Positions 24,325-26,137 of a DNA stretch of 26,137 nt are shown here, one piece after another. Source of the stretch: Thermoproteota archaeon (GTDB taxonomy: Archaea; Thermoproteota; Methanomethylicia; Methanomethylicales; B66-G16); the NCBI GenBank assembly GCA_003649085.1, contig QMQV01000011.1:1-26137 (forward strand), read 5' to 3'. The translations under genes were made by a program, and so were the position numbers. The notes below the pieces were generated by a model. It did not search any database and was not told where the DNA came from. It worked only from the letters and a program-made list of their open reading frames with translations. The first letter of the stretch is position 1. Every line of letters starts with the position of its first letter.

Positions 24325-24428
24325 ACAAAAGCTCAGCACTCAAGATCTTCTTCATCCGCACACGCGTCATAGGGGCTGAGTCATCATCTAAGCTTAATCT
24401 AAGACGAGCAATATAATAACGTTTCCTC

Positions 24429-25409
24429 TTAGTCAATTGGCGGCGGAGTTGACTTGCGCTTCCCATAAGGCATCCTACACCACTTTACGAAGTCCTCCGG
24501 TGGAGGGCTTTCACTCCAAAGGCTTTTCCTACGACACTCCAATGGGCTATTGTCGACGCCTAAATACTCGGCAACAGTTAATACGCAATGCGAAGAGCTC
24601 TCAGCTTTATCGTAGACAGCCGATAAAAAGCTACTCCAGTTTTCATCTCTGAGGAGGTGATGGTCAACAATTAACACGTCGCAAACCTCAGCTAACAACT
24701 CCATATTTTTAAAAGCCTGCTGTATCGAGCTTTGGCTTGACTTAACGTCACTTAGATAAGTTGGAGGACCTCCTAAGACGACGACTTGAGGCTTCCACTT
24801 AATTATTTGTTCAAGAGCGCTACTAGACACTGGTCCTTGGACATCAGATGTGAAGACAACCCTTTCATCTGCATGTTCTATGAGGAGCATTAAAACCCAC
24901 CCTAGCCTAGTACCATCTTCTCCGTGAGGGACTGGGCATGAGAAGATAAGCTTCGTTTTCCCAAATTCAAAGCACTTCCCATCAGCAAACTCAAGCTTCT
25001 TCACGAGATTCTCCACGTTCTTAACAAATATTGAGCCACGCCTTCTCTGATTGTAGTTTATGTTATTCTTCGCGTCCTTCGCTAAGATAACCTTACCTCT
25101 ATAAAGCTCCTGTGCTACGCTTGGCTCATTCCACGTCCACACATAGTCTAAGATTCCAATAGGCGTAAAGTGGTCAAAGTGGTAGTGGCTAATAGTTAAG
25201 ACATCAGCCTTCTCAACGAAGTAGTTGAGCCTCTCGCGTAAACGCTTCAATGCGCGATATTCTTCAACGTGCGGCGGCCTCGAAAACCTCTTACCAAGAG
25301 AAACACCTGGATCGACTACGACGTTGACATCAGGAGTCTCAACGTAAAAGCTAAGCGACCTTACACCAAGGCTTTCAGCCGCTATCGGCGTTAGCCTAAT
25401 GTATTCCAT
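24429..25409 (-). CDS. UPF0282-type metallo-beta-lactamase-fold hydrolase
   Basis: This is a 326-residue archaeal metallo-beta-lactamase-fold protein. The zinc-binding signature HYHFDH is at 75-80, further ligand candidates are H162 and D189, and HH at 250-251 completes the site. The N-terminal PIAAESLGVRS and VVVDPGVSLGKRF match what I recall of the UPF0282 family, which is uncharacterised and mostly archaeal. A hydrolase or RNA-processing role is possible, but no beta-CASP domain is visible. The ATG at 25409 is 11 nt after the Sm-like gene, which suggests co-transcription and perhaps a link with RNA metabolism. Confidence 0.88.
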   Translation of the reverse strand: MEYIRLTPIAAESLGVRSLSFYVETPDVNVVVDPGVSLGKRFSRPPHVEEYRALKRLRERLNYFVEKADVLTISHYHFDHFTPIGILDYVWTWNEPSVAQELYRGKVILAKDAKNNINYNQRRRGSIFVKNVENLVKKLEFADGKCFEFGKTKLIFSCPVPHGEDGTRLGWVLMLLIEHADERVVFTSDVQGPVSSSALEQIIKWKPQVVVLGGPPTYLSDVKSSQSSIQQAFKNMELLAEVCDVLIVDHHLLRDENWSSFLSAVYDKAESSSHCVLTVAEYLGVDNSPLECRRKSLWSESPPPEDFVKWCRMPYGKRKSTPPPID

Positions 25410-25420
25410 TTAGCATCGCA

Positions 25421-25837
25421 TTACCTAACCTTAAAGCTACGCGAATCTATTAAGCCACTCCTCCTCAACTTAGAAATCACAGACCTTATTTTACTAGGCG
25501 TCTCGTTAAGAAGCTTAGCAATCTCTGAAATAGTTAAATCGGAGTTGCCTCTCAACAGCTCCAACACCTTCTCCTCTAGGTTTTCTTGACGAGTTATATC
25601 CTCAGTTGAAGGCAAGACGCTGACATAGGATATTGAGCCACCAGATACGAAAACAGCCGGCAAATACCTTCCCTGACCATCCTTAGCCTCCTCCAAGAAA
25701 ATGTTCAAGAACTCTTCATCCACTTGAGATAAAATACCTTGTATGGTCTTCCCATCAATTAAGTGCACTTCAACCTGCTTGTTAATATACCTCTTAAGCT
25801 TAGCAGCTGCAGATTCTTCAAGCTTACGCCTTGGCAA
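25421..25837 (-). CDS. Sm-like (Lsm) protein fused to a winged-helix domain
   Basis: This 138-residue protein has an Sm fold followed by a DNA/RNA-binding helix-turn-helix. Sm motif 1 covers KRYINKQVEVHLIDGKTIQG and LSQVDEEFLNIFLEEA (15-51), and Sm motif 2 is VFVSGGSISYVSV (62-74), a variant of the IRGxxVxYI pattern. Residues about 86-133 form a winged helix (LTISEIAKLLNETPSKIRSVISKL). Archaeal Sm proteins form rings that bind U-rich RNA; the added domain would decorate the ring. The start is TTG at 25837, with a purine run (GGGGGA) about 12 nt upstream. It is followed closely by the UPF0282 gene. Confidence 0.82.
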   Translation of the reverse strand: MPRRKLEESAAAKLKRYINKQVEVHLIDGKTIQGILSQVDEEFLNIFLEEAKDGQGRYLPAVFVSGGSISYVSVLPSTEDITRQENLEEKVLELLRGNSDLTISEIAKLLNETPSKIRSVISKLRRSGLIDSRSFKVR

Positions 25838-25880
25838 CTTATTACAGATCCCCCAGCAAAAATAGCTTACTTAACGACAA

Positions 25881-25890
25881 GAAATAAAAA
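25881..25890 (-). promoter_or_regulatory. TATA-like element for the Sm-like gene
   Basis: The minus strand reads TTTTTATTTC, directly after the stop of the small membrane protein gene. A start near 25860 would give a leader of about 23 nt containing the GGGGGA run. Confidence 0.35.
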
Positions 25891-25892
25891 GC

Positions 25893-26129
25893 TTATCCCT
25901 TGAAACGGCTCCGCGCCATTTTCACCTTCCTAACCTTAAAGTAGACTATGAAAACAGATACGAAAACAGGGGTAAAAGCTGAAACAAGCACAGCCAACAG
26001 CAAGGTCATAAGAGGAGCACCCGCACTATTCAAAAAGAAGCCTACGCTGCCAGCTAAAACAGCCGACGAAACTGGCGTAGCAACCAACAAAGCTATTAAA
26101 AACCTCTTGCTCACGACCTCCTCCGGCAT
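25893..26129 (-). CDS. small two-span membrane protein, hypothetical
   Basis: This 78-residue protein has two hydrophobic spans (about 9-31 and 38-64) and a strongly basic C-terminus (KVRKVKMARSRFKG), which predicts that the C-terminus is in the cytoplasm. I do not recognise the family. The ATG at 26129 is only 8 nt from the window edge, so its promoter and any upstream operon partner are not visible. The Sm-like gene begins 55 nt further on, on the same strand. Confidence 0.65.
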   Translation of the reverse strand: MPEEVVSKRFLIALLVATPVSSAVLAGSVGFFLNSAGAPLMTLLLAVLVSAFTPVFVSVFIVYFKVRKVKMARSRFKG

Positions 26130-26137
26130 CGTAAACC

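Noticed and set aside
1..26137. tRNA, rRNA, CRISPR array, insertion sequence or integrase
   Set aside because: No gap is large enough for an rRNA. I saw no tRNA-like TTCGA arm in a gap, no regular repeats and no transposase or integrase motifs. The region looks like stable core chromosome.

Overview
The window is 26.1 kb of gene-dense archaeal chromosome. It carries a dispersed DNA replication set (Orc1/Cdc6, RfcS, RfcL, GINS, MCM, Hel308) next to enolase, a zinc-ribbon nicotinate phosphoribosyltransferase, a fused GMP synthase, an Sm-like protein and other archaeal-type proteins. Promoters are TATA-type, some spaced for leaderless transcripts. Ribosome-binding sites are GGTG/GAGGTG-like, and TTG and GTG starts are common. 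The GINS-MCM pairing and the two-subunit RFC fit a TACK-type, probably thermophilic archaeon; no rRNA or tRNA is present to place it more exactly. No gene-free stretch exceeds 300 bases. The largest gap (16551-16788) is a divergent promoter region.

Layout. At 45-656 (-) lies a membrane-anchored surface protein, divergent from a tightly overlapped three-gene operon at 767-3967 (+): a MoxR AAA+ ATPase, a von Willebrand A protein with a CobT/NorD-like HExxH half, and an unrecognised Cys-rich protein. At 3941-5979 (-) are two membrane proteins flanking a phosphoribosyltransferase. At 6111-7643 (+) is fused GMP synthase, whose stop codon touches that of the convergent gene. At 7644-16550 (-) is a long same-strand run: GINS, MCM, Hel308, then nicotinate phosphoribosyltransferase, enolase and a PLP fold III decarboxylase. 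It faces rfcS-rfcL (16789-19005, +) across a shared promoter region. Between 18985 and 23702 (-) lie a CAAX-type membrane protein, a THUMP protein, an AIR-synthase/HypE-like protein, Orc1/Cdc6, a small winged-helix regulator and a MobB-FeS protein. An isoprenylcysteine methyltransferase-like gene (23854-24324, +) is divergent from the CAAX-type gene. The right end (24429-26129, -) has a small membrane protein, an Sm-like/winged-helix fusion and a UPF0282 metallo-beta-lactamase-fold protein.

How the parts work together. Orc1 (origin recognition), MCM plus GINS (replicative helicase core), RfcS/RfcL (PCNA loading) and Hel308 (fork repair) form a near-complete initiation and fork-restart set within 5 kb of each other. 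Hel308 ends in a PCNA-binding-like peptide, whereas RfcL does not. The best candidate for something poorly described is the MoxR / HExxH-VWA / Cys-rich operon beside a glycosylation-rich surface protein. Other points of note are the apparent AUA start of Hel308 and the head-to-head pairing of a CAAX-protease-like gene with an isoprenylcysteine methyltransferase-like gene.
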